Shown here: one piece after another, positions 1 through 6,798 of the stretch
Numbering within the stretch: the first letter of the stretch is position 1
Layout of the letters: every line of letters starts with the position of its first letter
Assembly (NCBI GenBank): GCA_041595355.1
Contig: JBFHKO010000123.1
Span: forward strand, 1 to 7,577
DNA length: 7,577 nucleotides
Direction of reading: 5' to 3'
Origin: JBFHKO01 sp041595355
GTDB lineage: Bacteria; Pseudomonadota; Gammaproteobacteria; Enterobacterales; Aeromonadaceae
Program-made: the position numbers and the translations under genes
Notes under the pieces: generated by a model
The model's database searches: none
What the model was told of the DNA's origin: nothing
What the model saw: the letters and a program-made list of their open reading frames with translations, nothing else

Positions 1-496
1 CCTCCCCGCCAGGGCGCGCGCCCTGGCGACCCCCGCAGTAGCGCTGGTCGACCCGCACCCCGTCATCGAAATAGAGAATGCGTACCTCGTCGCCGGCCGC
101 AAACGGCATGCCCGCATCCGCATCCTGAATAATATCCAGCAACTGCCCCGATTCGACACGAATCAGCAGCTCCACCAAGGCCAGCTCCCGCCTCTCGGGC
201 TGACGCTGCACCCGATCGGCCATGACGGCCCCGGCCAGCGCGCCGGCCAGGGTCGCCACTTCGCGGCCATGCCCTCGGCCAAACTGGTTGCCGACCAGCC
301 CGCCGATCACGGCGCCACCCAGGGTTTTCCACCCCGATACCTGGGAAGCCAGCACCTGCTCCTCGCCGATGTGGCGTACCGACTCCACGCTGCCAAACAG
401 CACCTGATTGACCGGCCGGGCCTGGTTGCGCGCATAGGGCGCCGCCTGAGCCGTCGCCATGACAAACATCCAGACTATGGTTATCATCACTTTCAT
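1..496 (-). CDS. SlyB-like glycine-zipper envelope protein, C-terminus cut by window edge
   Basis: 165 codons are visible and no stop is reached. The start is ATG at 496, chosen because GAGGAA lies 8 nt upstream; the nearby ATG at 504 is in another frame and stops after three codons. Residues 1-18 look like a signal peptide (MKVMITIVWMFVMATAQA), with likely cleavage before APYA by signal peptidase I. Residues 30-50 resemble the SlyB/PcpF N-terminal beta region. Residues 55-93 form a two-segment glycine zipper (GWKTLGGAVIGGLVGNQFG, then a second Gly/Ala segment around 81-93), as in the Rick_17kDa_Anti / glycine-zipper 2TM family. Residues 105-152 fit the small C-terminal beta domain. Family members sit at or in the outer membrane and affect envelope integrity; the exact role here is unknown. 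Unlike SlyB it has no lipobox cysteine, so it is probably periplasmic or membrane-associated without a lipid anchor. It is divergent from aat. Confidence 0.85.
   Translation of the reverse strand, partial: MKVMITIVWMFVMATAQAAPYARNQARPVNQVLFGSVESVRHIGEEQVLASQVSGWKTLGGAVIGGLVGNQFGRGHGREVATLAGALAGAVMADRVQRQPERRELALVELLIRVESGQLLDIIQDADAGMPFAAGDEVRILYFDDGVRVDQRYCGGRQGARPGGE
7..28. repeat. 22-bp perfect palindrome in the distal coding part of the glycine-zipper gene
   Basis: The left arm CGCCAGGGCGC (7-17) is followed directly by its exact reverse complement (18-28). It lies in frame within the minus-strand coding sequence (residues around GRQGARPGG). In RNA it would fold into a GC-only hairpin with a tight loop. 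The end of the gene is outside the window, so whether this is close to the stop and acts as part of a terminator cannot be told. Confidence 0.7.
459..487 (+). promoter_or_regulatory. Predicted sigma-70 promoter for aat-bpt
   Basis: ATGACA (459-464, five of six matches to TTGACA), a 17-bp spacer, then TATCAT (482-487, five of six matches to TATAAT). The start of transcription would be near 494, giving a leader of about 29 nt that contains the CTATCCGGATAG palindrome. The promoter lies within the first codons of the divergent glycine-zipper gene, so the two transcripts would overlap. Confidence 0.5.
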
Positions 497-509
497 CTGC
501 TCATTTCCT

Positions 510-521
510 CTATCCGGATAG
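510..521. repeat. 12-bp perfect palindrome between divergent genes
   Basis: CTATCCGGATAG is its own reverse complement and nearly fills the 26-bp gap between the two start codons (496 minus, 523 plus). It ends one base before the aat ATG and abuts the Shine-Dalgarno sequence of the minus-strand gene. It could be an operator for both genes or a small leader hairpin (stem CUAU/AUAG, loop CCGG) covering the weak aat ribosome-binding region. Confidence 0.6.
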
Positions 522-522
522 C

Positions 523-1230
523 ATGTCCATCAAGCTGACGCACCTGGAGTCGGGGTCAACCTGGTTCCCTTCCCCGCACCGGGCCCTCGACGAGCCCAAT
601 GGCCTGCTGGCCATCGGCGGCGATCTCGCCCCGCGTCGCCTGCTGACAGCCTACCATAGCGGCATTTTTCCCTGGTATGGTGCCCATCAGCCCATCCTCT
701 GGTGGTCGCCCAACCCGCGGGCCGTACTGCAACCGAACCGGCTGCATATGGGGCGCTCCCTGCTCAAGACCTGGCGACGCCAGGATTTCGAGCTGTGGAT
801 CAACCGCGATTTCATGGCCGTGGTCGAGGCATGCGCCGCACCGCGCCGCGATTCCGAAGAAACCTGGATCACGTCGGAGCTCAAAGCCGCCTATGCCGTG
901 CTGCACCGCGCCGGTCACGCCCACTCGGTGGAGGTATGGCGAGCCGGCGAGTTGATCGGCGGTCTGTACGGCATCAGCGTTGGCCGCGTCTTTTGCGGCG
1001 AGTCCATGTTTCATCGGCATACCGATGCCTCCAAACTGGCCCTGAGCGGCTTTTGCCGACACTTCGCCGACTGGGGCGGGGAGCTCATCGACTGCCAGCT
1101 CCAGACCGCCCATCTGGCCTCCCTGGGGGTTGAAGAGTGGTCTCGGCAGCACTTCGTTCACTGTCTGCAGCAGCTGCGCCCCTTTGCCATGCCGGCCAGC
1201 TGCTGGACTCCCCAGCGTCTGCTGCCATGA
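523..1230 (+). CDS. aat: Leucyl/phenylalanyl-tRNA--protein transferase
   Basis: 235 aa, against 234 in E. coli. This cytoplasmic enzyme transfers Leu or Phe from aminoacyl-tRNA to proteins with N-terminal Lys or Arg, creating a primary N-degron for ClpS-ClpAP. Family signatures are all present: FPSP (15-18) and EPNGLLAIGGDL (24-35) near the N-terminus, GIFPWY (47-52), WWSPNPR (60-66), ETWI (113-116), HAHSVEVW (132-139), GGLYG (146-150), GESMF (159-163) and LIDCQ (188-192). E160, D190 and Q192 correspond to the E. coli catalytic-relay residues E156, D186 and Q188. The ATG at 523 matches the usual N-terminus; only a weak GGA precedes it. The stop overlaps the bpt start by ATGA, so the two are probably translationally coupled. 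Confidence 0.97.
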   Translation: MSIKLTHLESGSTWFPSPHRALDEPNGLLAIGGDLAPRRLLTAYHSGIFPWYGAHQPILWWSPNPRAVLQPNRLHMGRSLLKTWRRQDFELWINRDFMAVVEACAAPRRDSEETWITSELKAAYAVLHRAGHAHSVEVWRAGELIGGLYGISVGRVFCGESMFHRHTDASKLALSGFCRHFADWGGELIDCQLQTAHLASLGVEEWSRQHFVHCLQQLRPFAMPASCWTPQRLLP

Positions 1231-1940
1231 GCTCGTCCTCCCTGCGCCTGGGCCTGAGCCCCGAACATGCGTGCAGCTACCTGCCGGAGCAGCGGGAGCA
1301 GCTGCTGGTGCTGCTGGATGACCGGCGACTGACCATGAGCGGCTACGAGACCCTGCTGGCGGCCGGCTTTCGTCGCAGTGGCGACAGCCTCTATCGCCCC
1401 CACTGCCCGGCCTGCCACGCCTGCCAGCCCATTCGCCTGCCCGTGCAGCCATTTTCGCCCAGCCGCAGCCAGCGGCGCATACTGCAACGCAACCAGGATC
1501 TGAGCCTGCATGTCGGCCACCGTGACGAGCCCGACTACTACCCGCTGTTCGCCGACTACATAAAGCAGCGCCATGCCGATGGCAGCATGTACCCTCCCTC
1601 GCCGGCGCAGTACCGGGACTTTCTGCTGTGCCGCTGGATGACGCCCCACTTTGTCGAGCTGCGCCAGGATGGGGAGCTGCTGGCCCTGGCCATCACCGAT
1701 GTGCTGCCCGACAGCCTGAGTGCCGTCTATACCTGTTATGCCCCCGCCGCCGAACAGCGTTCGCTGGGCACCCTGGCTGTGCTGCAACAGATTGAACTCG
1801 CCAGGCGTTTGGGCAAGAAATGGCTTTATCTGGGTTATCAGGTAGATGGATGCCGCAAGATGAATTACAAGCGCCGTTACCACCCTCACCAGCGCTGGAC
1901 CGGCCTCGAATGGAAAAAATATGACCGCCCCGAGGAGTAA
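1227..1940 (+). CDS. bpt: Aspartate/glutamate leucyltransferase (bacterial ATE-like)
   Basis: 237 aa. Bpt transfers Leu from Leu-tRNA to N-terminal Asp or Glu, feeding them into the leucine N-degron branch. It is related to eukaryotic arginyltransferase ATE1, and older annotations call it 'ate'. The N-terminal domain has the family pattern HACSYLP (C16) followed by CPACHACQP (C60, C63, C66); the homologous cysteine region binds an iron-sulfur cluster in yeast ATE1, which is untested here. The C-terminal acyltransferase part holds YCPAAEQ-like YAPAAEQRSLG (171-181), LYLGYQVDGCRKMNYK (200-215) and YHPHQRW (218-224). An in-frame ATG at 1137 exists, but it would overlap aat by 94 bp and add 30 residues the family lacks; the ATG at 1227 overlaps the aat stop by 4 bp and is preferred. 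No clear Shine-Dalgarno is present, fitting coupling to aat. Confidence 0.96.
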   Translation: MSSSSLRLGLSPEHACSYLPEQREQLLVLLDDRRLTMSGYETLLAAGFRRSGDSLYRPHCPACHACQPIRLPVQPFSPSRSQRRILQRNQDLSLHVGHRDEPDYYPLFADYIKQRHADGSMYPPSPAQYRDFLLCRWMTPHFVELRQDGELLALAITDVLPDSLSAVYTCYAPAAEQRSLGTLAVLQQIELARRLGKKWLYLGYQVDGCRKMNYKRRYHPHQRWTGLEWKKYDRPEE

Positions 1941-1942
1941 TC

Positions 1943-1971
1943 TTTACACTCAGAACTAAATCCGGCATGAT
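1943..1971 (+). promoter_or_regulatory. Predicted sigma-70 promoter for infA
   Basis: TTTACA (1943-1948, five of six) is separated by 17 bp from CATGAT (1966-1971, four of six), just after the bpt stop. Transcription would begin near 1978, about 30 nt before infA. infA may also be read from the aat-bpt transcript, since no terminator is seen in the 67-bp gap. GAGGA at 1999-2003 is the ribosome-binding site, with a short 4-nt spacing to the ATG. Confidence 0.5.
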
Positions 1972-2007
1972 CCGCACGATTTTACAGTGGCTATTCCCGA
2001 GGATTAA

Positions 2008-2226
2008 ATGGCGAAAGAAGACAGTATTGAGATGCAAGGGACCATTCTGGAAACCCTGCCCAACACCATGTTCCGTGTAGAACTGGAAAATGGGCATGTG
2101 GTGACCGCGCATATCTCCGGCAAGATGCGTAAGAACTACATCCGCATTCTCACCGGTGACAAGGTCACCGTCCAGCTGACCCCCTACGACCTGACCAAGG
2201 GCCGTATCGTTTTCCGCTCACGCTGA
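2008..2226 (+). CDS. infA: Translation initiation factor IF-1
   Basis: 72 aa, exactly the usual length. IF-1 is a single S1/OB-fold RNA-binding protein that occupies the 30S A site during initiation with IF-2 and IF-3. The whole sequence follows the family: MAKEDSIEMQG at the N-terminus, TLPNTMFRVELENGH (16-30), ISGKMRKNYIRIL (36-48), GDKVTVQLTPYDLTKGRI (50-67) and the terminal FRSR. It lies downstream of the two N-degron transferases and converges on clpA, the same neighbourhood as in E. coli, where aat precedes infA and clpA converges on it. The E. coli tRNA gene serW that lies between infA and clpA is absent: only 55 bp separate the stops. Confidence 0.99.
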   Translation: MAKEDSIEMQGTILETLPNTMFRVELENGHVVTAHISGKMRKNYIRILTGDKVTVQLTPYDLTKGRIVFRSR

Positions 2227-2242
2227 TCCCGGATCCGATACA

Positions 2243-2267
2243 TGCCCCCAGCTTGTCACTGGGGGCA
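2243..2267. terminator. Hairpin between convergent infA and clpA, no T-tract
   Basis: TGCCCCCAG (2243-2251), loop CTTGTCA, CTGGGGGCA (2259-2267): a perfect 9-bp GC-rich stem in the 55-bp gap between the two stops. Neither strand has a run of T after the stem, so it is not a canonical intrinsic terminator. It may protect both 3' ends or work with Rho. An alternative weaker stem pairs GGGCA (2263-2267) with TGCCC (2275-2279), and the two are mutually exclusive. Confidence 0.45.
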
Positions 2268-2281
2268 GGGGTTATGCCCGC

Positions 2282-4564
2282 TCAGTGGCAGACCGCTTCC
2301 TGATGTGGCAGGAAATAGAGCTGCAGGGAATCGTTCAGCAGCTCGACCCGCACACTGCCGCCGCCCACCAGCTCACCAAACAACAACTCATTGGCCAAAG
2401 GCCGCTTCAGCTGTTCCTGGATGACACGCCCCATGGGCCGGGCGCCCATCGCCTTGTCGTAGCCCTTCTCCGCCAGCCAGTGGCGTGCCGCCGTGGTCAC
2501 CTCCAGTGAGACCCCCTTGGCATCCAGCTGCGCCTGCAACTCGACGATGAACTTGTCCACCACCTGGTGGATCACCTCCATGCTCAGATGGTTGAACCAG
2601 ATGATATGGTCAAGACGGTTGCGGAACTCCGGGCTGAAGGTGCGGTTGATCTCCGACATGGCATCGAAGCTGTGATCCTGTTGCTGGAAGCCGATGGACT
2701 TGCGCTGGGTCTCATGCACCCCGGCGTTGGTGGTCATCACCAGTATGACATTGCGAAAATCCGCCTTGCGACCGTTATTGTCGGTCAGCGCACCATTGTC
2801 CATCACCTGCAGCAGCAGATTGAATACGTCCGGATGCGCCTTCTCGATCTCATCCAGCAGCACCACCGAATGGGGATGCTTGAGCACGGCATCGGTCAGC
2901 AGACCGCCCTGTTCATAGCCCACATAGCCGGGCGGCGCCCCAATCAGGCGCGACACGGTGTGCCGCTCCATGTACTCGGACATGTCGAAGCGCAACAGCT
3001 CTACCCCCAGGGTCTTGGCCAGTTGCTGGGTCACCTCGGTCTTGCCCACCCCGGTCGGGCCGGCAAACAGGAAGGAGCCTACCGGCCGACGCTCGTTGCC
3101 GAGGCCGGAGCGGCTGAGACGAATGGAGTCGGTCAGCACCGAGATAGCCTTGTCCTGGCCGAACACCACCATCTTCAGGTTGCGCTCCAGATTCTTCAGC
3201 ACCTCCTTGTCGCTGGATGAAACGGACTTTTCCGGAATGCGCGCGATCTTGGCCACGACGGTCTCGATATCCGCAACATTGATCACCTTCTTGCGCTTGC
3301 TGGCCGGCAGCAGACGCTGGCTGGCCCCGGCCTCGTCGATGACATCGATGGCCTTGTCCGGCAGGTGCCGCTCATTGATGTACTTGGCTGCCAGCTCGGC
3401 GGCCGCGCGCAGGGCCTTGGCGGTATAGCGTACACTGTGGTGCCCCTCGTAGCGGCTCTTGAGCCCCATCAGGATGCGCGTGGTGTCCTCCACCGACGGC
3501 TCGACGATATCCACTTTCTGGAAGCGCCGCGCCAGGGCATGATCCTTCTCGAAGATCTGGGCGTATTCCTGATAGGTGGTGGAGCCGATGCAGCGCAGCA
3601 GACCGGCAGAGAGGATGGGCTTGATGAGGTTGGCGGCATCCAGCTGGCCACCGGAGGCGGCACCAGCGCCGATGATGGTATGGATCTCATCGATGAACAG
3701 CACGGCCCCGGCCTGCTTCTCGAGCTGACGCAGCAGCCCCTTGAAGCGCTTCTCGAAGTCACCACGGTACTTGGTGCCGGCCAGCAGGGCCCCCATGTCC
3801 AGGGAGTAGATGATGTTGTCGGCCATCACCTCGGGCACCTCGCCCTTGACGATGCGATACGCCAGTCCCTCGGCGATGGCGGTCTTGCCGACCCCGGCCT
3901 CGCCCACCAGCAGGGGATTGTTCTTGCGCCGCCGGCAGAGGATCTGGATGGTACGATTGAGCTCGGCATCGCGACCGATCAGCGGGTCGATACGCCCCTC
4001 CAGCACCCGCTGATTGAGGTTGGTGATGAAGTTTTCGATCTGATTGCCATTCGATTCCTCGGCGGCACTGTTATCCGCCTCGGATGAGGGGTGGGCGGAG
4101 TGGCCGTGGGCGTCATCGCGCTGGGGAATATCCTTGCGCACACCATGGGAGAGGAAGTTGACCACGTCCAGGCGGCTTATCTGCGCCTTCTTGAGGAAGT
4201 AGGCGGCCTGGGACTCCTGCTCGCTGAAGATGGCCACCAGCACATTTGCGCCCGACACCTCGCTCTGGCCGGACGACTGCACATGAAAAACGGCCCGCTG
4301 CAATACCCGCTGGAAGCCCAGGGTGGGCTGGGTTTCCCGTTCGTAGTCCTCCAGGGGCAGTACCGGCGTGGTCTGCTGGATGAACAGCCGAATATCCTTG
4401 CCCATCTGCTCCAGATTGCCGCCACAGGCCAGCAGCGCCTCCTTGGCGGAGCCGTTGTCCAGCAGGGCCAGCAACAGGTGTTCCACCGTCATGAATTCGT
4501 GATGGGCTTCTCGGGCCTCCTTGAAGGCCTGGTTCAAGGTCTGTTCCAGTTCTTTGCTTAGCAT
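2282..4564 (-). CDS. clpA: ATP-dependent Clp protease ATP-binding subunit ClpA
   Basis: 760 aa (E. coli 758). A hexameric AAA+ unfoldase that passes substrates to ClpP. Domains: N domain 1-142, which docks ClpS; a Asp/His/Ser-rich linker about 145-175; D1 with Walker A GEAGVGKT (221-228), Walker B VLFIDE (288-293) and arginines R346/R347; D2 with Walker A GPTGVGKT (502-509), pore loop GYVG (546-549), Walker B VVLLDE (567-572), PEFRNRLD (645-652) and sensor-2 GARPMGR (707-713). The ClpP-docking loop is KSIGF (622-626), an IGF version of the E. coli IGL loop. The start is ATG at 4564: GGGGGAGGTG (4568-4577) lies 4 nt upstream, with its GGAGG core at 6 nt. The upstream in-frame TTG at 4579 would bury that site in the coding sequence. 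Downstream of clpS by 48 bp, probably one operon. No ClpP gene is in the window. Confidence 0.98.
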   Translation of the reverse strand: MLSKELEQTLNQAFKEAREAHHEFMTVEHLLLALLDNGSAKEALLACGGNLEQMGKDIRLFIQQTTPVLPLEDYERETQPTLGFQRVLQRAVFHVQSSGQSEVSGANVLVAIFSEQESQAAYFLKKAQISRLDVVNFLSHGVRKDIPQRDDAHGHSAHPSSEADNSAAEESNGNQIENFITNLNQRVLEGRIDPLIGRDAELNRTIQILCRRRKNNPLLVGEAGVGKTAIAEGLAYRIVKGEVPEVMADNIIYSLDMGALLAGTKYRGDFEKRFKGLLRQLEKQAGAVLFIDEIHTIIGAGAASGGQLDAANLIKPILSAGLLRCIGSTTYQEYAQIFEKDHALARRFQKVDIVEPSVEDTTRILMGLKSRYEGHHSVRYTAKALRAAAELAAKYINERHLPDKAIDVIDEAGASQRLLPASKRKKVINVADIETVVAKIARIPEKSVSSSDKEVLKNLERNLKMVVFGQDKAISVLTDSIRLSRSGLGNERRPVGSFLFAGPTGVGKTEVTQQLAKTLGVELLRFDMSEYMERHTVSRLIGAPPGYVGYEQGGLLTDAVLKHPHSVVLLDEIEKAHPDVFNLLLQVMDNGALTDNNGRKADFRNVILVMTTNAGVHETQRKSIGFQQQDHSFDAMSEINRTFSPEFRNRLDHIIWFNHLSMEVIHQVVDKFIVELQAQLDAKGVSLEVTTAARHWLAEKGYDKAMGARPMGRVIQEQLKRPLANELLFGELVGGGSVRVELLNDSLQLYFLPHQEAVCH

Positions 4565-4612
4565 GGGCACCTCCCCCAAAATACTGACTGCGCTTTGCTC
4601 AACTCATCGTGC

Positions 4613-4930
4613 TCAAGCCTGTTCCATGGTGCAAAGCAATGGGTGTTCATTTTCTTTAGCATAGTGGTTAACTTGCGCCACCTTGGTTTCTGCAATCTCT
4701 GCAGTAAATGTGCCACAGACCCCCTTGCCGTGGTAATGCACCGCCAGCATCACCTGGGTTGCCTTGTCCGCGTCCATGCGGAAAAACAGTTGCAACACCT
4801 CGACCACGAAGTCCATGGGCGTGTAGTCATCGTTAATGAGAACCACCTTGTACATGGGGGGCGGTTGCAGCTCGGTTTTTGCTGCCTGCGCCACCTGGTG
4901 GGGATGGGATGCCTCCTGAAACTTGCTCAT
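4613..4930 (-). CDS. clpS: ATP-dependent Clp protease adaptor ClpS (N-recognin)
   Basis: 105 aa, against 106 in E. coli. ClpS binds N-terminal Leu, Phe, Tyr and Trp and delivers the protein to ClpA, while blocking other ClpA substrates. After a variable, flexible N-terminal tail (1-22) comes the conserved core from PPPMYKVVLINDDYTPMDF. N33, D34 and D35, M39, M61 and H65 match the E. coli N-degron pocket and amino-group ligands (N34, D35, D36, M40, M62, H66), so binding specificity is probably the standard Leu/Phe/Tyr/Trp type. The end is the typical ENEHPLLCTMEQA. ATG at 4930 was chosen because AAGGG sits 9 nt upstream; an in-frame GTG at 4948 lies inside that leader with no ribosome-binding site. 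First gene of the clpS-clpA unit, divergent from cspD. Confidence 0.98.
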   Translation of the reverse strand: MSKFQEASHPHQVAQAAKTELQPPPMYKVVLINDDYTPMDFVVEVLQLFFRMDADKATQVMLAVHYHGKGVCGTFTAEIAETKVAQVNHYAKENEHPLLCTMEQA

Positions 4931-4953
4931 ACACGCTGACCCTTTCACTTAAA

Positions 4954-4987
4954 TTACTACCCGCACAGCCCGACTTGTCAATGTCAA
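4954..4987 (-). promoter_or_regulatory. Putative clpS-clpA promoter with duplicated -35 box
   Basis: On the minus strand two perfect TTGACA hexamers stand head to tail (TTGACATTGACA, 4976-4987). The one nearer clpS (4976-4981) is 16 bp from a weak -10, TAGTAA (4954-4959); TAATTT (4951-4956) is an alternative at 19 bp. Transcription would begin near 4947, giving a short leader of about 18 nt that carries the AAGGG ribosome-binding site. Confidence 0.4.
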
Positions 4988-5027
4988 TCATGCAGCTCAA
5001 CTGCCACTTTTCACGTCAAACAAGCGC

Positions 5028-5055
5028 TTGACTCGATGAAAAAACCCACTAGATT
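5028..5055 (+). promoter_or_regulatory. Putative cspD promoter
   Basis: TTGACT (5028-5033, five of six), a 16-bp spacer and TAGATT (5050-5055, four of six) lie in the AT-richer divergent region. Transcription would begin near 5062 and give a leader of roughly 109 nt. E. coli cspD is induced in stationary phase and starvation rather than by cold; nothing here shows which sigma factor acts. Confidence 0.4.
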
Positions 5056-5064
5056 GGTTAATTG

Positions 5065-5105
5065 GTGACCATGGAAATTGTCACTGTCCCGTCTTTACAG
5101 ACAGT
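5065..5105. repeat. Two overlapping inverted repeats in the clpS-cspD divergent region
   Basis: First repeat: GTGAC (5065-5069), 10 bp, GTCAC (5080-5084). Second: ACTGTC (5083-5088), 11 bp, GACAGT (5100-5105). They share two bases, so only one can fold at a time if transcribed. They sit just downstream of the predicted cspD start of transcription. They may be operators, or leader-RNA hairpins upstream of the AAGGA ribosome-binding site (5157-5161). The spacing of the first does not fit a CRP or FNR site. Confidence 0.4.
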
Positions 5106-5170
5106 TATAAATGCCAATGGATACCGACTCAACGGCTTTAAGATGTATTTTGAATTAAGGACGTAGGTGT

Positions 5171-5389
5171 ATGGCTACCGGAACGGTGAAGTGGTTTAAC
5201 AATGCAAAGGGATTTGGCTTTATATGCCCGGAGGGCGGTGGCGAGGATATTTTCGCTCACTACTCCACCATCGCAATGGAAGGATACAAGACGCTGAAGG
5301 CAGGTCAGTCCGTGATGTTCGAGACGCAATCCGGCCCCAAAGGAGCGCATGCGATCAGCATAGTGCCCAGCGACACGCCGGATACCTGA
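5171..5389 (+). CDS. cspD: Cold-shock-domain protein CspD
   Basis: 72 aa, one cold-shock domain. The order KGTVKWFNNAKGFGFI-type N-terminus, RNP1 KGFGFI (13-18), CPEGGGEDIF and RNP2 DIFAHY (26-31) identify CspD rather than CspA-like paralogues, as do the GGGEDIF insertion and the location divergent from clpS. E. coli CspD (74 aa) binds single-stranded DNA and RNA, blocks replication, is toxic in excess and rises in stationary phase. The C-terminus after residue 60 (ISIVPSDTPDT) diverges from E. coli, which is usual. AAGGA lies 9 nt before the ATG. It converges with icd on a shared terminator. Confidence 0.95.
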   Translation: MATGTVKWFNNAKGFGFICPEGGGEDIFAHYSTIAMEGYKTLKAGQSVMFETQSGPKGAHAISIVPSDTPDT

Positions 5390-5428
5390 GGCAACAGAGC
5401 ACTAGGTGGGGCAGGCAGCCCCGAAGAA

Positions 5429-5452
5429 AAAAGCGGGATGGCTCCCGCTTTT
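5429..5452. terminator. Bidirectional intrinsic terminator of cspD and icd
   Basis: AAAAGCGGGA (5429-5438), loop TGGC, TCCCGCTTTT (5443-5452). On the plus strand the stem runs into TTTTCTTTTT, ending cspD; on the minus strand it runs into TTTTTTCTTC, ending icd 70 bp after its stop. The GC core flanked by A and T runs is a textbook two-way terminator. Confidence 0.9.
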
Positions 5453-5458
5453 CTTTTT

Positions 5459-5478
5459 CCGGTTCCGGCGATAACCGG
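5459..5478. repeat. Inverted repeat in the icd 3' untranslated region
   Basis: CCGGTT (5459-5464), 8 bp, AACCGG (5473-5478). It lies between the icd stop and the shared terminator. A small hairpin in icd mRNA is possible; no function can be assigned. Confidence 0.35.
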
Positions 5479-5522
5479 CGCCGCCCCACAGCGTGGCTGT
5501 TGGCCTGGCGCCGGGCGCGGAC

Positions 5523-6776
<1,254 letters not shown>

Positions 6777-6798
6777 CGGTGTCTCCTAACTTCCGGTT

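Noticed and set aside
1137..1226. Upstream ATG at 1137 as the bpt start
   Set aside because: The 30 extra residues overlap aat in another frame and are unlike the Bpt N-terminus; the ATGA junction at 1227 is more natural.
556..1452. A 298-codon open frame on the minus strand, antisense to aat and the start of bpt
   Set aside because: It spans two well-supported genes on the opposite strand, is Ala/Gly/Arg-rich and shows no domain or ribosome-binding site.
1158..1889. A 243-codon open frame antisense to bpt
   Set aside because: Shadow of bpt with no recognisable motif.
2227..2281. Possible tRNA-Ser gene between infA and clpA as in E. coli
   Set aside because: The gap is 55 bp, too short for a tRNA, and shows no cloverleaf arms.
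3365..4087. A 240-codon open frame antisense to clpA, and similar frames at 2567-3220 and 4091-4561
   Set aside because: They mirror conserved ClpA codons and have no independent family signature.
4565..4579. TTG at 4579 as a longer ClpA start
   Set aside because: It adds MGEVP, which ClpA proteins lack, and its codons coincide with the strong GGGGGAGGTG ribosome-binding site of the ATG at 4564.
5065..5084. GTGAC-N10-GTCAC as a CRP site
   Set aside because: CRP needs TGTGA-N6-TCACA; the half-sites here are 6 bp further apart.
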